A DNA stretch of 64,000 nt. Source: Parapristionchus giblindavisi (lineage: Eukaryota; Nematoda; Chromadorea; Rhabditida; Diplogasteridae). Position 1 is the first letter of the stretch, and the number at the start of each line of letters is the position of its first letter. The stretch lies in the NCBI GenBank assembly GCA_943737045.1, contig CALSFV010000037.1, forward strand, positions 1 through 64,000, in the 5' to 3' direction. The translations under genes were made by a program, and so were the position numbers. The notes below the pieces were generated by a model that did not search any database, was not told where the DNA came from, and was given only the letters and a program-made list of their open reading frames with translations. Shown in pieces: positions 25,327-34,912 of the stretch.

Positions 25327-25930
25327 CTGGAATAAGAATTGATTAACCTCACAGTTTAAACTAATCATAACAGAAAAGAATATGCTCTGTCCGTTGAATA
25401 ACGTTTCTGTTTTTGTTTCAACATAAGTTCCAAGCGTTGTAAATATGGCATAGAATAACACATAAGCAAAGCAGCATGAATCTCCCATGGGTTGAATAGC
25501 TACGTTATAGATTATACAGCAGTGCAGCAATAATTAAACAAGTAAAAGAAAATAATCAAAATCTACTTCGAGAACCTTTTACATTCGTCAGTTCACGATA
25601 GTAATTGTGCATCATACTGTACTGAAAACCCTCAAACTTTCAGCCTAAAACACGGTCGGCAGCTATGGTCTTTGTATTTTAAAATTTTCGTATATTGTTT
25701 TATTCGTTTTTAAAAAATCTTCTCTGTTTTCTGCTTCTCTGTTTTCTTCGATTAGCTATTTTATACCCATGGGAGATTCATGCTGCTTTGCATATGTGTA
25801 ATTCTATGCCATATTTACAACGCTTGGAACTTATGTTGAAACAAAAACAGAAAAGTTATTCAACGGACAGAGCATATTCTTTTCTGTTATGATTAGTTTA
25901 AACTGTGCGGTTAATCAATTCTGATTCCAG
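25327..25930. other. Upstream/intronic DNA, no exon seen
   Basis: 25380-25500 and 25760-25900 are inverted copies of each other: AACATAAGTTCCAAGCGTTG, CAGAAAAGAATATGCTCTG and CATGGG appear in both orientations. This makes a foldback of about 0.5 kb. Open frames here arise from that palindrome and are not called. Confidence 0.55.
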
Positions 25931-26140
25931 GGGTCCGTCCAATCTGTCAAAAAAGATGCGAAGAAAGTTGCGAAGAAAGTTCGCAACTTTCGACGCAACT
26001 TTCGACGCAAGTTTTCTCTAAATCTCTCGAAATACACGCTCTCTAGTACTCTCTAACAACTTTCGATCGAAAGTTGCGTCGAAAGTTGCGACGAAAAGAT
26101 GCGTCGAAAGATGCGAACTTTCTAGCGAGGTCGGTTAGAG
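25931..26140. repeat. GAAAGTTGCG/CGCAACTTTC repeat block
   Basis: Starts GGGGTCCGTCCAATCTGTC, then several GCGAAGAAAGTTGCG and CAACTTTCGACGC words around a CTCTAAATCTCTCG core, ending AGATGCGAACTTTC. It is internally palindromic and is the clearest copy of this family. Confidence 0.75.
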
Positions 26141-26144
26141 CAGG

Positions 26145-26608
26145 CGAGAGAGTGTGCATTTGAAGAGGAGCAGAAAAAGTAAACGGAGCTTTACATAAAG
26201 TTGCGTCGAAAGTTTAATTTACAAAAGTGATAGTGTGATGGTTAAATTGTGGTTACTCAACTCTCGATGAAAGTGTGCTCAATAATTTATAAATATTTTT
26301 TGTGAAAACACTTATTATTTAGACGAAAACTGCACAGGAAATCGTGTGCATTCTCTGTCACACTCGTCCGAATTTTTTGAGAGCGCGGAGCAGCTGAAAA
26401 ACATGTTCGAACAGCGGGGGGAAACACACGCGTCGCGACCGCGAGTGCGTGACCTGACTGACTGTTCTCTCCTTCACTTTCCGCTTTCCGATACACTTGT
26501 GTGCTTTTATGTGCTGTCATTCACATTTAAATGTGCCAACGTTCATCTATATGACCTGTTTGTCGCTTGATATTGATTGATTGTTTTGTAATTCCATGTC
26601 ATTTGCAG
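26145..26608 (+). repeat. Duplicated 5' region, copy 2
   Basis: Homologous to 17041-17514 over its whole length, including the CACACGCGTCGCGACCGCGAG segment and the GTCATTTGCAG acceptor. This copy leads into an exon that stays open, so it is the more likely functional one. Confidence 0.7.
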
Positions 26609-26751
26609 CTATCAGCTGCCGCCGCTCGGCGTCGTAGAGTTGACAAATTCTGACGATGATTATGTCGATACGACCTCTGTCACTACTACCGACTCTAGAG
26701 CTACGAATAGGCGGCCTCTCTGTGGTGGATATGTCTTCTGGCAGTCATCAG
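26609..26751 (+). CDS. Exon of an unidentified gene (YQLPPLGVVELTNSDDDY...)
   Basis: An open exon of 143 bases between TTTGCAG and a GTAGTC donor. It encodes a Thr- and Asp-rich stretch after YQLPPLGVVEL, then RRPLCGGYVFWQSS. The codons are moderately biased. It is the intact relative of the exon at 17515. No downstream exon of the same gene could be assigned with confidence. Confidence 0.4.
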
Positions 26752-27960
26752 GTAGTCTTATTATTTTAATTTTTACGCTTTGTTGTATCAATTGCATACT
26801 CTTGTACACGCTTGTTGTGAAATACCCTCTCCTCTCTGTCTTACTCTCCTCTCTGTCTCACTCTCCTCTCTGTCTCACTCTCCTCTCTGCCTCACTCTCC
26901 TCTTTGTCTTTCTCGCGACACGCTTGTTGTGAAATACCCTCTCCTCTCTGTCTCACTCTCTTTCTCGCGATAGGGTGCGCGCATTTCACTCTCTATCTCT
27001 CTTACTCTTTTTTACCCTTATTTTTAAAATCCACTGTTCATTTGACTTTCCCAATGCTCTGATTACATTTCTCTAGTCTACACTGAGAGCAAAGTTACCT
27101 ATATTCGGGCAAATGATTTGCCCCATCGGGGAACTCATGTAACAATTTGCCCGTATTCGGGCGAATCTCGTTAGCCAGAATTTGGGCTATTATGTTTCGC
27201 CCAAATACGGGCAAATCGATACCCCGTTGTCGGAAATCAGGGAAGGCGCTTCTCACCCACGCCAGTTCGATTCCCACTTGGAGCACAAATCTTTTGCAGC
27301 TTTAAAACTTCGTTATATAACTTGATAGAGCTATTGTTGTTCTACTCTAGTAGAATCGTATTGAAAACACATAGTATACTTTAAATTTATTGGCTTTTGG
27401 CAGTCCAAATCATCTTTCTTCTCTCATGATTTCCACTCTATATTTCTTCTGGTTAGCTTATTTTCTCATTAGTTTCTTATTTACACTTGTTTTCACCGCT
27501 TCCCTTTTCACTCTCTCAATTTCACACACTCTCTCACCTCCTTCCGTCTCTCTAGCTCTCTAAGTTCCTCTCTGTCCGTATCCGTGAAAAAGACTGGCGC
27601 GCATACTTTTTCACGGATACGGACACGAATTGCCCGAATCCGAATGAAAAAGAGTTCGTACCCATTGCCCTCCGTATGTCTGGAATACTGAGACAGTGAG
27701 CGGACCTATTTAGAGCTATCTATGTTGTTGTGGTTTTACTATATCTCATAACAGGCGTGAAATCGTTATCATCCCTCTATCTCTATGTCTGCGCCAATCC
27801 CGAACCTTCTGCCTCTAGTTCTGTCACAGTTGTACGCATACATGAATAGCACCTTTGTGATAAAAATGCGGGCATATCATTCCTCTTTCGTAGTAATAAT
27901 AACTTATTGATTGGTGATGTCTTTTACGCCAACTGTTCGATTCAATACTCCATGTTTCAG
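26752..27960. other. Pyrimidine-rich and hairpin-rich non-coding stretch
   Basis: 26820-27000 is a CTCTCCTCTCTGTCTCACT tandem repeat. 27090-27210 has ATTTGCCCGTATTCGGGC words on both strands. 27480-27560 is again TCTCT-rich. At 27574-27592 and 27606-27624 GTCCGTATCCGTGAAAAAG and its exact complement form a 19-bp hairpin with a 13-base loop. No gene is seen. Confidence 0.6.
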
Positions 27961-28123
27961 CATGATGTTCGGTCGTTCTGCCCTCAGCGCTATTTGCATC
28001 ACCTTCCTCCCACATCTCGCCTATGTTCTTCTCAACTTGAACAATCTCCGCCCCGCTGAGTCCCTCGCCCTCAGTGAAGTTGTCCAGGCCGAAATCGATG
28101 AGATCCGCGCCTCCAGAAAGTAG
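27961..28123 (+). CDS. Possible 53-residue single-pass membrane protein
   Basis: Directly after CATGTTTCAG the frame starts C-ATG-ATG and runs 53 codons to TAG: MMFGRSALSAICITFLP... to ...EIDEIRASRK. Residues about 7-25 form one hydrophobic segment; the tail is charged. Codon use is strongly C-ending (CTC, GCC, ATC, AAC), like a well-expressed nematode gene. The TTTCAG one base before the ATG could be a spliced-leader acceptor, making this a complete single-exon gene, or an ordinary acceptor, making it the last exon of a longer protein. Size and composition would suit a small organelle membrane subunit, but no family is recognised. Confidence 0.5.
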
Positions 28124-28885
28124 ATGTACATTTTATAACTACTCGTCGAACTACTCGCTAAGACTCGTTGTTCCTCGTTCTCCAATAGTAGCTGTTGTAT
28201 AATCTAGCCATGCTGTGCACGCTGCATAATTGGACTACGTGAGTTTTCTATTATTAATATGTATTTCATTTATTAAAAGACCGTTTAAAAGCGAAATCTT
28301 ACTTAATAGTTTTAATGCTCGAGTTATTTTGTGAGTATTGAGAATGAAGTTTCATGATTTTGCTTATGAACGGTAATTTGTAATAATTAATTTATTATCG
28401 CATATGTATTTACTTGTATTAAGTTGCAGCCGTTCTCCTCTCATCTGGAGGGCGGACTGCCGATGTTCACGCATTTATTGCTTGGTTTTGCAGTTGCCGG
28501 AAGTATCGAATACGTCATCGTCAACGACTTTGGATGAGAGCGAGGAGGAGCGCGTCAAGAGCGCACTCAAGGTGCGGTATATTGATATTTGTGGTTGATC
28601 TTAAGACGAGGTTTTTTTATAATAATAATTTATTTATCTTTAACGATAAACAGAGAGGTGAAAAAGAAAGTAAAACAATATTATGGGTTATTGACTGGTT
28701 TGCATTGATGGGCTCTTTAGTTGCCTCTAGAACGCTCAGGATCTCTTATGACCCGTGTTCAGTATAGTGTATAAGTGATCATCCTACAACCTGTTGCTTG
28801 GCGATTTCTGGCCCAATAGTACTCAATTTATTTAATTTATTGACAGAGAACAGAAATATTGTGTGTGAAATGAAGAGACCTATAC
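28124..28885. other. Non-coding stretch with one exon candidate
   Basis: 28494-28571 is a 26-codon, phase-0 open segment between TTTGCAG and GTGCGG reading LPEVSNTSSSTTLDESEEER..., acidic and Ser-rich. It cannot be joined to a recognised gene; it might belong to the importin-beta fragment or to an upstream gene. 28630-28680 carries a copy of the CAGAGAGGTGAAA repeat also seen near the SMN promoters. Confidence 0.3.
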
Positions 28886-28887
28886 TA

Positions 28888-29075
28888 GAACCATACATGG
28901 GCGGCATTGCCACTAGCGGCAATACTCAGACGATTTTGGCACCTAATCCACCCGATTTAGCCATAATTCACTGAAAAATGAAAACGATTTGGGCAAAATT
29001 CACTCGAAAATGAAATGTTTGTGTCAAACCTACCCGATTTTGGCACCTGACCCACCCGATTTTCATTTCCCACTT
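28888..29075. mobile_element. CATGGGCGGCATTGCC-type MITE
   Basis: Begins CATACATGGGCGGCATTGCC and contains repeated CACCCGATTTTGGCACCT words. A relative at 30168-30330 begins CACGTGGGCGGAATTGC and ends with the inverted CAGCGGCAAAGGTTACCCAC. A third partial copy is at 61024-61140. Both complete-looking copies lie around importin-beta exons. Confidence 0.55.
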
Positions 29076-30167
29076 GATAGACCTTCTTTTCTCGAATATA
29101 TTTCTGCATAACTTCTATACAACAGTAGTACTATAAAACAATTTTACTGTTCTGGCGTTTAAAAGTCGCGAAAAGAAAAGAATGGCGACGGAGTGTAGAA
29201 CAAGGAGAGTTTGCTCAGCTTTTCTTTTCTTTTCATAGCTCTTGAGCACTGATACGTTTGCAGAAGACGCTGACGATGACGATGCCGGGGGTGTGCATCA
29301 TGCTGCTCGCCCAGGTTGTCGGCAATGATCTCATCGACTCGGTCCTGCCCTTCCTCGCCCACTTTGTCAGTCTCAAGTGGCAGCACCGCGGCCATCATGG
29401 CCTTTGGGTAAGGTGCTCGTTCGATCTTTGATCTTTTGTGAGATCCCGTATATTGATTGATTTTATGGGCAATTACTCTACCGGAACCGCTATTACTGTA
29501 ACTTCCTAGTATTTATTGATTGATATTTTCATTTGAATTTTTTTTTGCGAAACATGACTTCCACAGGTTAAGTTGGATAAAACCGTCTCTTTGATTCTTT
29601 CTCAAAATTAACAAATATGACATTTGTGACATAGTATTTTTATCTGTAGCTTCACTCTATTTTGTATTATTATTATTATTATTATTAATATTGAAATACA
29701 AACACTTTTGCAGAGCCGACGGAAACCAGTCGAACCTGCGTCTGGCAGCCTTCGAGACGCTGATGGAGCTGATCAAGAACTCGCCGAAGGACTGCTACCC
29801 GGTGGTGCAGAACACCACCCTGCTCATGCTGAAGAAGCTCAAGCAGCTGCTCGACATGGAGACCCATGCGGCCTCGGTCAATGACAAGGTACGGGAGGGC
29901 AGAGTTACGGTATACGTTGCGGTACGGTATTGATTTAGTGGTATGGTTATGTTATCGTTTATTATTGATTTACTTGAACGGTTACGGTATCGGTGATTAT
30001 TGATTTAGCAGCTATGGTATGGTTGGCTTAGCGTAATGTTATTGAATGATTTATTGTAAGCATGCTTTATATTTGCAGTTGATTGATCTGCAAGCGCCAC
30101 TGTACGCCACCCTTCAGTCGGTCGTGCGCAAGATGCAGCCTGGAGACGCTCCCAAGGTATGATCGAA

Positions 30168-30330
30168 GACGCACGTGGGCGGAATTGCAGCTAGCGGTAG
30201 GAACCCACCCGATCTAGGCACAATTCGCTCAAAAACGAAAATGATTTAGCCAAAATTCATTCAAACATGAAATATTGCGCGTCCCACCCACCTGATTTGA
30301 ATTCCCAGCGGCAAAGGTTACCCACGTATG
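30168..30330. mobile_element. CACGTGGGCGGAATTGC-type MITE in importin-beta intron
   Basis: Related to 28888-29075. The ends CACGTGGGCGGAATTGCAGCTAGCGG and CAGCGGCAAAGGTTACCCACGT-like are inverted. It starts a few bases after the third importin-beta exon. Confidence 0.5.
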
Positions 30331-30446
30331 GTTAAAGATATTATTATCGCAAACTTGTCTCAACCTAGGCTACAGTACTTTTACCCTGCTTATTGCGGTA
30401 TATGGCGGGCTACAGTAATCCAACCCAGATTACGGAGTGCATTTTA

Positions 30447-30449
30447 TCG

Positions 30450-30507
<58 letters not shown>

Positions 30508-30508
30508 T
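30447..30508. repeat. (ATT)n microsatellite
   Basis: About 20 ATT triplets directly before the TTAATTGCAG acceptor of the fourth importin-beta exon. A shorter ATT run lies at 29667-29687 before the second exon. Confidence 0.95.
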
Positions 30509-30606
30509 AATTGCAGGTGGTCGATCCGATGATGCTGCTGCAGATCATGGACAGGAGTGCGGGCCGGGCGAGCAACGTCATCGAGGAGGCCCTCGTCGTC
30601 GTAGCC

Positions 30607-30788
30607 ATAGGTGGGCGTGTGAAAACGAATTCTTTTTGCGCACAGCCTTGCCTTCCCTTGCGCATAGCTTTGCCTCGCAGAAATAGGAAAATTTCCAGTC
30701 AAATCTCCAAAAAAAGACCGTGCGCATAGCATTGCCTTACAATTCCTCGGTTTGCGCACAGCCTTTCCCCCAGCGTGCCCACCTTTGG
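30607..30788. mobile_element. 182-bp MITE inserted in an importin-beta exon
   Basis: The sequence is bounded by identical 8-bp sites TCGTAGCC (30599-30606 and 30789-30796), and its ends carry AGGTGGGC and GCCCACCT. The interior repeats TTGCGCA(C/T)AGC words. If it is cut out with one site, the exon reads VVVATLVEA, as expected for importin-beta (family motif STLVE), and joins the next exon in phase. The 8-bp duplication suggests hAT. See findings for the splice consequence. Confidence 0.8.
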
Positions 30789-31219
30789 TCGTAGCCACGC
30801 TGGTCGAAGGTTGGAGCTTTGGTTGACTGTCTATGATCTTTGATCTTTACGCTGGTCGAATGTTGGCTTCTTGGCGCTACTTCAGAATACGGGACCAGTC
30901 CAAAAGGAGGGTTAAAAATAAAAGAAACACAAAGGAAATGGCCTTTTATACTATACTTTTGGACTGGTCCCAACTAGTACCGAATTCTTGACTTTCTATT
31001 TCGATGATCTTTGATCTTTGCAGCCCTCAAGGGTGATTTCGTGTGCTACGACGTGCTGCGTCCTCATCTCCTTCGTGGACTCGCCACTGCTGATGAGACG
31101 GCCGTGGTCATTGCTGCCGTCGGAGTCGTCACTGAATTGTGCAGGTAGGTGGTAGTTGAGACTAGTGTGTAGCATGATGGGACGAGATAGACGGATATAA
31201 GGTATATGGTAGCCCATAG

Positions 31220-31612
31220 AGTTGATACCGGTATACGGTAGTAGATTGGGTGGGTATGTGGTAGTAGATTGAGTGGGTATACGGTAGTCGATTGAGTGGG
31301 TGGGTATACGGTAGTAGATTGAGTGGGTATACGGTAGTAGATTGAGTGGGTATACGGTAGTAGATTGAGTCATACATTTTCGGTACCCTCGCCGTCTATT
31401 TTTATATAGTGGGTCAATTCTCGAAATAGGGTGGGTTGATTCACAAAATACGTTATTTTCGCTTAAAAATCGTCATTTTTAGCTTCCTTGTTTTATCAAG
31501 TGGCCTAAAATGGGCCTTATATAGTGGGTCAATCATCGCACTGCGAGGGTATGGCAATGTATGGATTGAGTGGGTATACGGTAGTAGAATGAGTGGGTAT
31601 AGGGTATTGTAT
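31220..31612. repeat. TATACGGTAGTAGATTGAGTGGG minisatellite split by a MITE
   Basis: A 23-base unit repeats about six times at 31225-31370 and again, with drift, at 31564-31612. The interruption is the MITE at 31371-31563. It lies in the intron after the fifth importin-beta exon. Confidence 0.85.
31371..31563. mobile_element. CATACATTTTCGG-type MITE, complete copy
   Basis: 193 bp with ends CATACATTTTCGGTACCCTCGC and its imperfect complement, bounded by GATTGAGT on both sides (31363-31370, 31564-31571). The interior has two TATATAGTGGGTCAAT words. The flanks belong to a minisatellite that contains GATTGAGT, so the 8-bp duplication is consistent but not proof. This is the best full copy of the family. 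Confidence 0.8.
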
Positions 31613-31790
31613 TGAGTATATTGAAGGATTTTGACATTTGCAAGATCACATTTTGACTGCTTGCAGTATGCCACCACTGTCACTCGGTGAAGTCGGCGGA
31701 CGAACGGATTCGGGAGGTGGCGACCCAGGCGGTGCCTCGAATGGACCTTTTGGCGGACCAACTTTGCCACGCCACCCAATATGGCCGGAG

Positions 31791-32700
31791 GTAAGATTGT
31801 ATTTTGTTAATTAAATTGAAGGACTAAGGGGTCGTATAAATTAAAGATATGCTTATTGCTAATGATATGTAGTTTAATCCACTGCCTGAAACATGTAAAC
31901 GGCTGGTGAACGGTATTTTTGCACTATTCTTTGTTCATTTGGTTGAATGCATATGCAGACGCGATAAAGAGACAATCGGATGGTGTAATGAACTTGTTGA
32001 TTTGGCGTTTTACGTTTGAGATTAGGGTACACTGCTTGTCTATTTGCATTCGAATCATAGATTCACGCTGATAAACGATTTTTAATACTAAAGCGTTACA
32101 TTCTATAGCTTGCTTCAAGGCACACCCCGGGCTAATTTGAAATTATTTGCTAGGGTAAAATTAGCTCGAGATGTGCCTTTCAAAACTCGAAGTGTACTTG
32201 CGATTGCTTTCTCTTCATGTTACCCAACAAGATTTTGTTTAGAAATATTGCGATTTTAATTTATTTTCGTGGTTTTACAGGGCATGAACACGGGCCGCAA
32301 CGAGGACGCCGTGTGGAGGAAATCATCTATCAATTATCGATTGATTAATTCACACTAGAGGATGACGTCGCGCTTCATAGGCTGCGACCGGACGCCCATT
32401 TTCCCATTCGTCAATCGATCAATAATTTATATTGATCGACTACCCACCGTAATCTCACTCACTCCTAGTTATTCATTTGTTCTTTCACCCAATTATTGCT
32501 TTCTACATTACATTTTTCTCTCTCTCATCTATTATATTTGTACTTGTAGTGCTTGTCATTGTCTCGTTTTCATACTTTTTGGTTCGATTTATTACTTTGT
32601 TCATACAGTAATTTTAAAGGAATGTTTTGTGTTGGCATGTAATATCTATAAAACCCAAAAAAACACAAAGAATAACGTAGAATCATCAACAAAAAGGTCT
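31791..32700. other. Mostly non-coding; short hairpin MITE and exon candidate
   Basis: 32116-32186 is a short inverted-repeat element (AAGGCACACCCCGGGCTAAT ... ATTAGCTCGAGATGTGCCTT), a relative of 48846-48960. At 32281 a GC-rich segment after TTTTACAG reads GMNTGRNEDAVWRK before a stop; it may be a leftover exon. 32350-32690 is AT-rich with a hydrophobic open frame that lacks codon bias. Confidence 0.45.
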
Positions 32701-32707
32701 AGGTAAC

Positions 32708-32945
32708 GGTAATTTGCAATTAGTCAATTATCTGACCCGTCGCAATCAATTTGACCCAATGAACTGGGTTACTGTAGGTTACGGTAGGTGGATTACGGTA
32801 GGTTATGATGGCTTAACTAATGAGTTAACTTGATAGTTGTTAGAACCGACGGAGCTCCGCCCACCACCCGTTAGTTTAGTCACACACCAAACCCGCCTGG
32901 GGTTTGCCGAACACTTTATTACAAGTATATAAGCCCCTTTACCCA
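32708..32945 (+). repeat. Dispersed repeat with TATATAAGCCCC, copy 2
   Basis: Same segments in the same order as 19700-20033, from CTGACCCxxCGCAATCAAT to AGTATATAAGCCCC, followed by the GAAAGTTGCG family (32946-33072, ending CAGATTGGACGGACCC). Confidence 0.65.
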
Positions 32946-33388
32946 GAGATGAGTAAGAGGACTTGCGACGAAAGTTGCGAGGAAAGGTCGCATCTTTCTG
33001 CTGAACTCTCGCTAGAAAGATGCGAACTTTCTTCTGAACTTTCGATCGAAAGTGACAGATTGGACGGACCCTAGGTTTGGTTGTTTGTTCAATTTGAATT
33101 TAATTGACCGTCGAATTGCATCTTTAATATCTTTGAAATGTTTCGATGATGATTTGTGCTTGAGCTATTGCGCGAACAAGGCGGGTAGTGCATATGGGTA
33201 GTGCAAGTTTAATATTAATGTCGCTTTCTCTTACTTTCCCGCGATATTCGCGCAGCAGTCCAAGCACAAATATGTACAATAGATCAATTTAATTTGCTGT
33301 ATAATTCATACTTGTGCTAAACAAACAAATTAATGTCAATATTGGTCCCGAAAACTCAATAATTAGCACAATCAGACCTTATACAGTA

Positions 33389-33929
33389 CAGCCCGGTCGT
33401 GTTTTGTACACATTCTGCGCTGCGCACCGCTGCGAAGCGCAGAATGTGTATGACATCATTTATTTCCTTTGCGTATGATTTTTTTTGAATTCTCAAAATC
33501 TTAATCATGAGTTTCTGTGATAAAAAGCTCTTTTAATGACTAAAGAAACCGAAACAAATTTTTTATTAATGAGAAAAAACAATTAAAAGGCAAATCACAC
33601 AGGTCCGAAAATGATGGGTACTTTAATTTTAAATTAGGTCTTACGGCGACCTTGCGATCGATATGTAAATAATACAGTATACCTTTCCAATAAATTAATA
33701 GTCACCATTTTTCGGACCAGTGTGATTTGCCTTTTAATTGTTTTTTTCTCACTAAAAAAATTTTGTTTCGATTTCTTTAGTCATTAAAAGAACTTTTTAT
33801 CACGGAAAATCATGATTAAGACTTTGAGAATTCAAAAAAAATTCATACGCAAAGGAAATAAATGATGTCGTCCAAACGCGCCCCGCAGCGGAACGCAGCG
33901 CAGAATATTTACAAAACACGACCGGGCTG
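33389..33929. mobile_element. 541-bp foldback MITE with TA target site
   Basis: Ends CAGCCCGGTCGTGTTTTGTA and TACAAAACACGACCGGGCTG are perfect inverted repeats, with TA on both sides. The arms continue for about 230 bases with few mismatches (CTTTTAATGACTAAAGAAA, CAATTAAAAGGCAAATCACAC). A TA site with CAG-starting ends fits Tc1/mariner-type mobilisation. No open frame. Confidence 0.85.
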
Positions 33930-33945
33930 TACAGTATACGTTGTG

Positions 33946-34596
33946 TAAGAGTCGGACAAATCTGGGGGAGGGTTGGCACAGGCCAAACATTTTAATACCC
34001 TCAAAACTTGTGTAGAGAGGTTATCAACCTCGCTGATGAAGATGTGCATAGTCATTTTTCATTTCGCTGATTAAGATGTGCATAGTCATTCCAGCGGCCC
34101 CGCAACGCCTGGGCGGGATTACGGTAACATCACGTTTTCAAGCCGTTCTCGATCATAGGTTGAGCTAGAGGTATGAAAATGGGGCTCCTGGGAGAGAATT
34201 CGATGGGGATGATGGCTGTCTACTTTATTTGTTTTGAAAATTTTCCAAAAGGTCGACAATAGGAAATTTTGATTGAGACGGTTGCGAGCCTAGCGAGTAT
34301 GACAGTTCGAACCGGTGTAGCGAGAGGATTCAAACGATATATTTTGAGCCCTTATCTCCGTCGAGAAAGCTTTCATTGGCTCGATATAATGATCTGCGAA
34401 TTTTTTTACCTCTAGCTCTACCATGGTCCGAGAACGGCTTGAAAACGTGATTATACCGTAATCACGCCCAGGCGTTGGGGGACCACTAGAGCCAAAATGA
34501 CTATGCACATCTTCATCAGCGAGGTTGGTAACCCCTGTACACAAGTTTTGAGAGTATTAAAATTTTTGGCCTGTGCCAACCCTTGTTCGACTCTTA
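33946..34596. mobile_element. Foldback element, about 650 bp
   Basis: The left end TAAGAGTCGGACAAATC...GGGTTGGCACAGGCC and the right end GGCCTGTGCCAACCC...GTTCGACTCTTAC pair over most of their length (CTCGCTGATGAAGATGTGC, TTTTCAAGCCGTTCTCG, GATTACGGTA). A short duplication of GCTGAT-AAGATGTGCATAGTCATT occurs in the left arm. The termini resemble the edge sequences next to family-1 copies (GCGTAAGATTCGAC at 21186), so the families may be related. Confidence 0.8.
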
Positions 34597-34912
34597 CGCA
34601 AACGGCCTCTTATTGTTGGTTTATTGATTTATTGATTGGTAATAGAAATTTATTGATTGAATTTTATTACGATTAAGGCGTCAGTGTTTAATGATTGCGT
34701 TACTATAGAAGTTGTCGATGATTGATATGAAAACATTGGGCAGTTGTCTCAGTCATTGATCTTTGGTCTTTGATCTTTTATCTTTGATCTTTTCCTTCCA
34801 GATCCACAAACCAGCGGGATACTGGATGATTCCGTATGCGGTGTGGACTGGCTTCTATCTTTACATGATCCGTCAGATCAAAAAGGAGAATGATCCTGTG
34901 AAGGATCTATGA

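Larger units (their letters stand above)
29264..31790 (+). pseudogene. Importin-beta (karyopherin beta-1) gene fragment, decayed
   Basis: Importin-beta is the HEAT-repeat carrier that brings cargo through nuclear pores. Exons: 29264-29407 (VCIMLLAQVVGNDLI..., matching the segment after the acidic loop), 29714-29888 (NQSNLRLAAFETLMELI, KDCYPVVQNTTL), 30079-30156 (LYATLQSVVRKM), 30517-30610 plus 30789-30809, and 31024-31144 (LKGDFVCYDVLRPHLL, AAVGVVTELC). These align in order with the middle of the protein. The first exon has lost the WNPCKA-like link, with a frame change after EDADDDD, and its end AAIMAFG is in another frame than the body. The exons between it and the second are missing. A transposon splits the fourth exon. 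The last candidate, 31667-31790, is best biased in a frame that does not join. N- and C-terminal parts are absent. Junctions among exons 2-5 keep phase, so partial expression is possible. Confidence 0.8.
33073..34912 (+). pseudogene. TSPO copy A: last exon with intron remnants
   Basis: 34802-34912 encodes the 36-residue C-terminal exon IHKPAGYWMIPYAVWTGFYL... to ...KKENDPVKDL and TGA, after TTCCTTCCAG. It aligns without gaps to the last membrane helix of TSPO (PYLAW motif region). TSPO is a five-helix cholesterol/porphyrin-binding protein of the outer mitochondrial membrane. Upstream, 33073-33386 matches the intron before the LVSG exon in copies B and E. That exon itself (LSRNMYLVSGT...) is absent, replaced by two transposons (33389-33929 and 33946-34596). 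The exon reads normally but has no partner, so this copy is dead unless exons lie elsewhere. Confidence 0.8.

Noticed and set aside
30393..30798. Poly-Tyr, poly-Ile or poly-Asn open frames
   Set aside because: Created by the (ATT)n microsatellite read in different frames.
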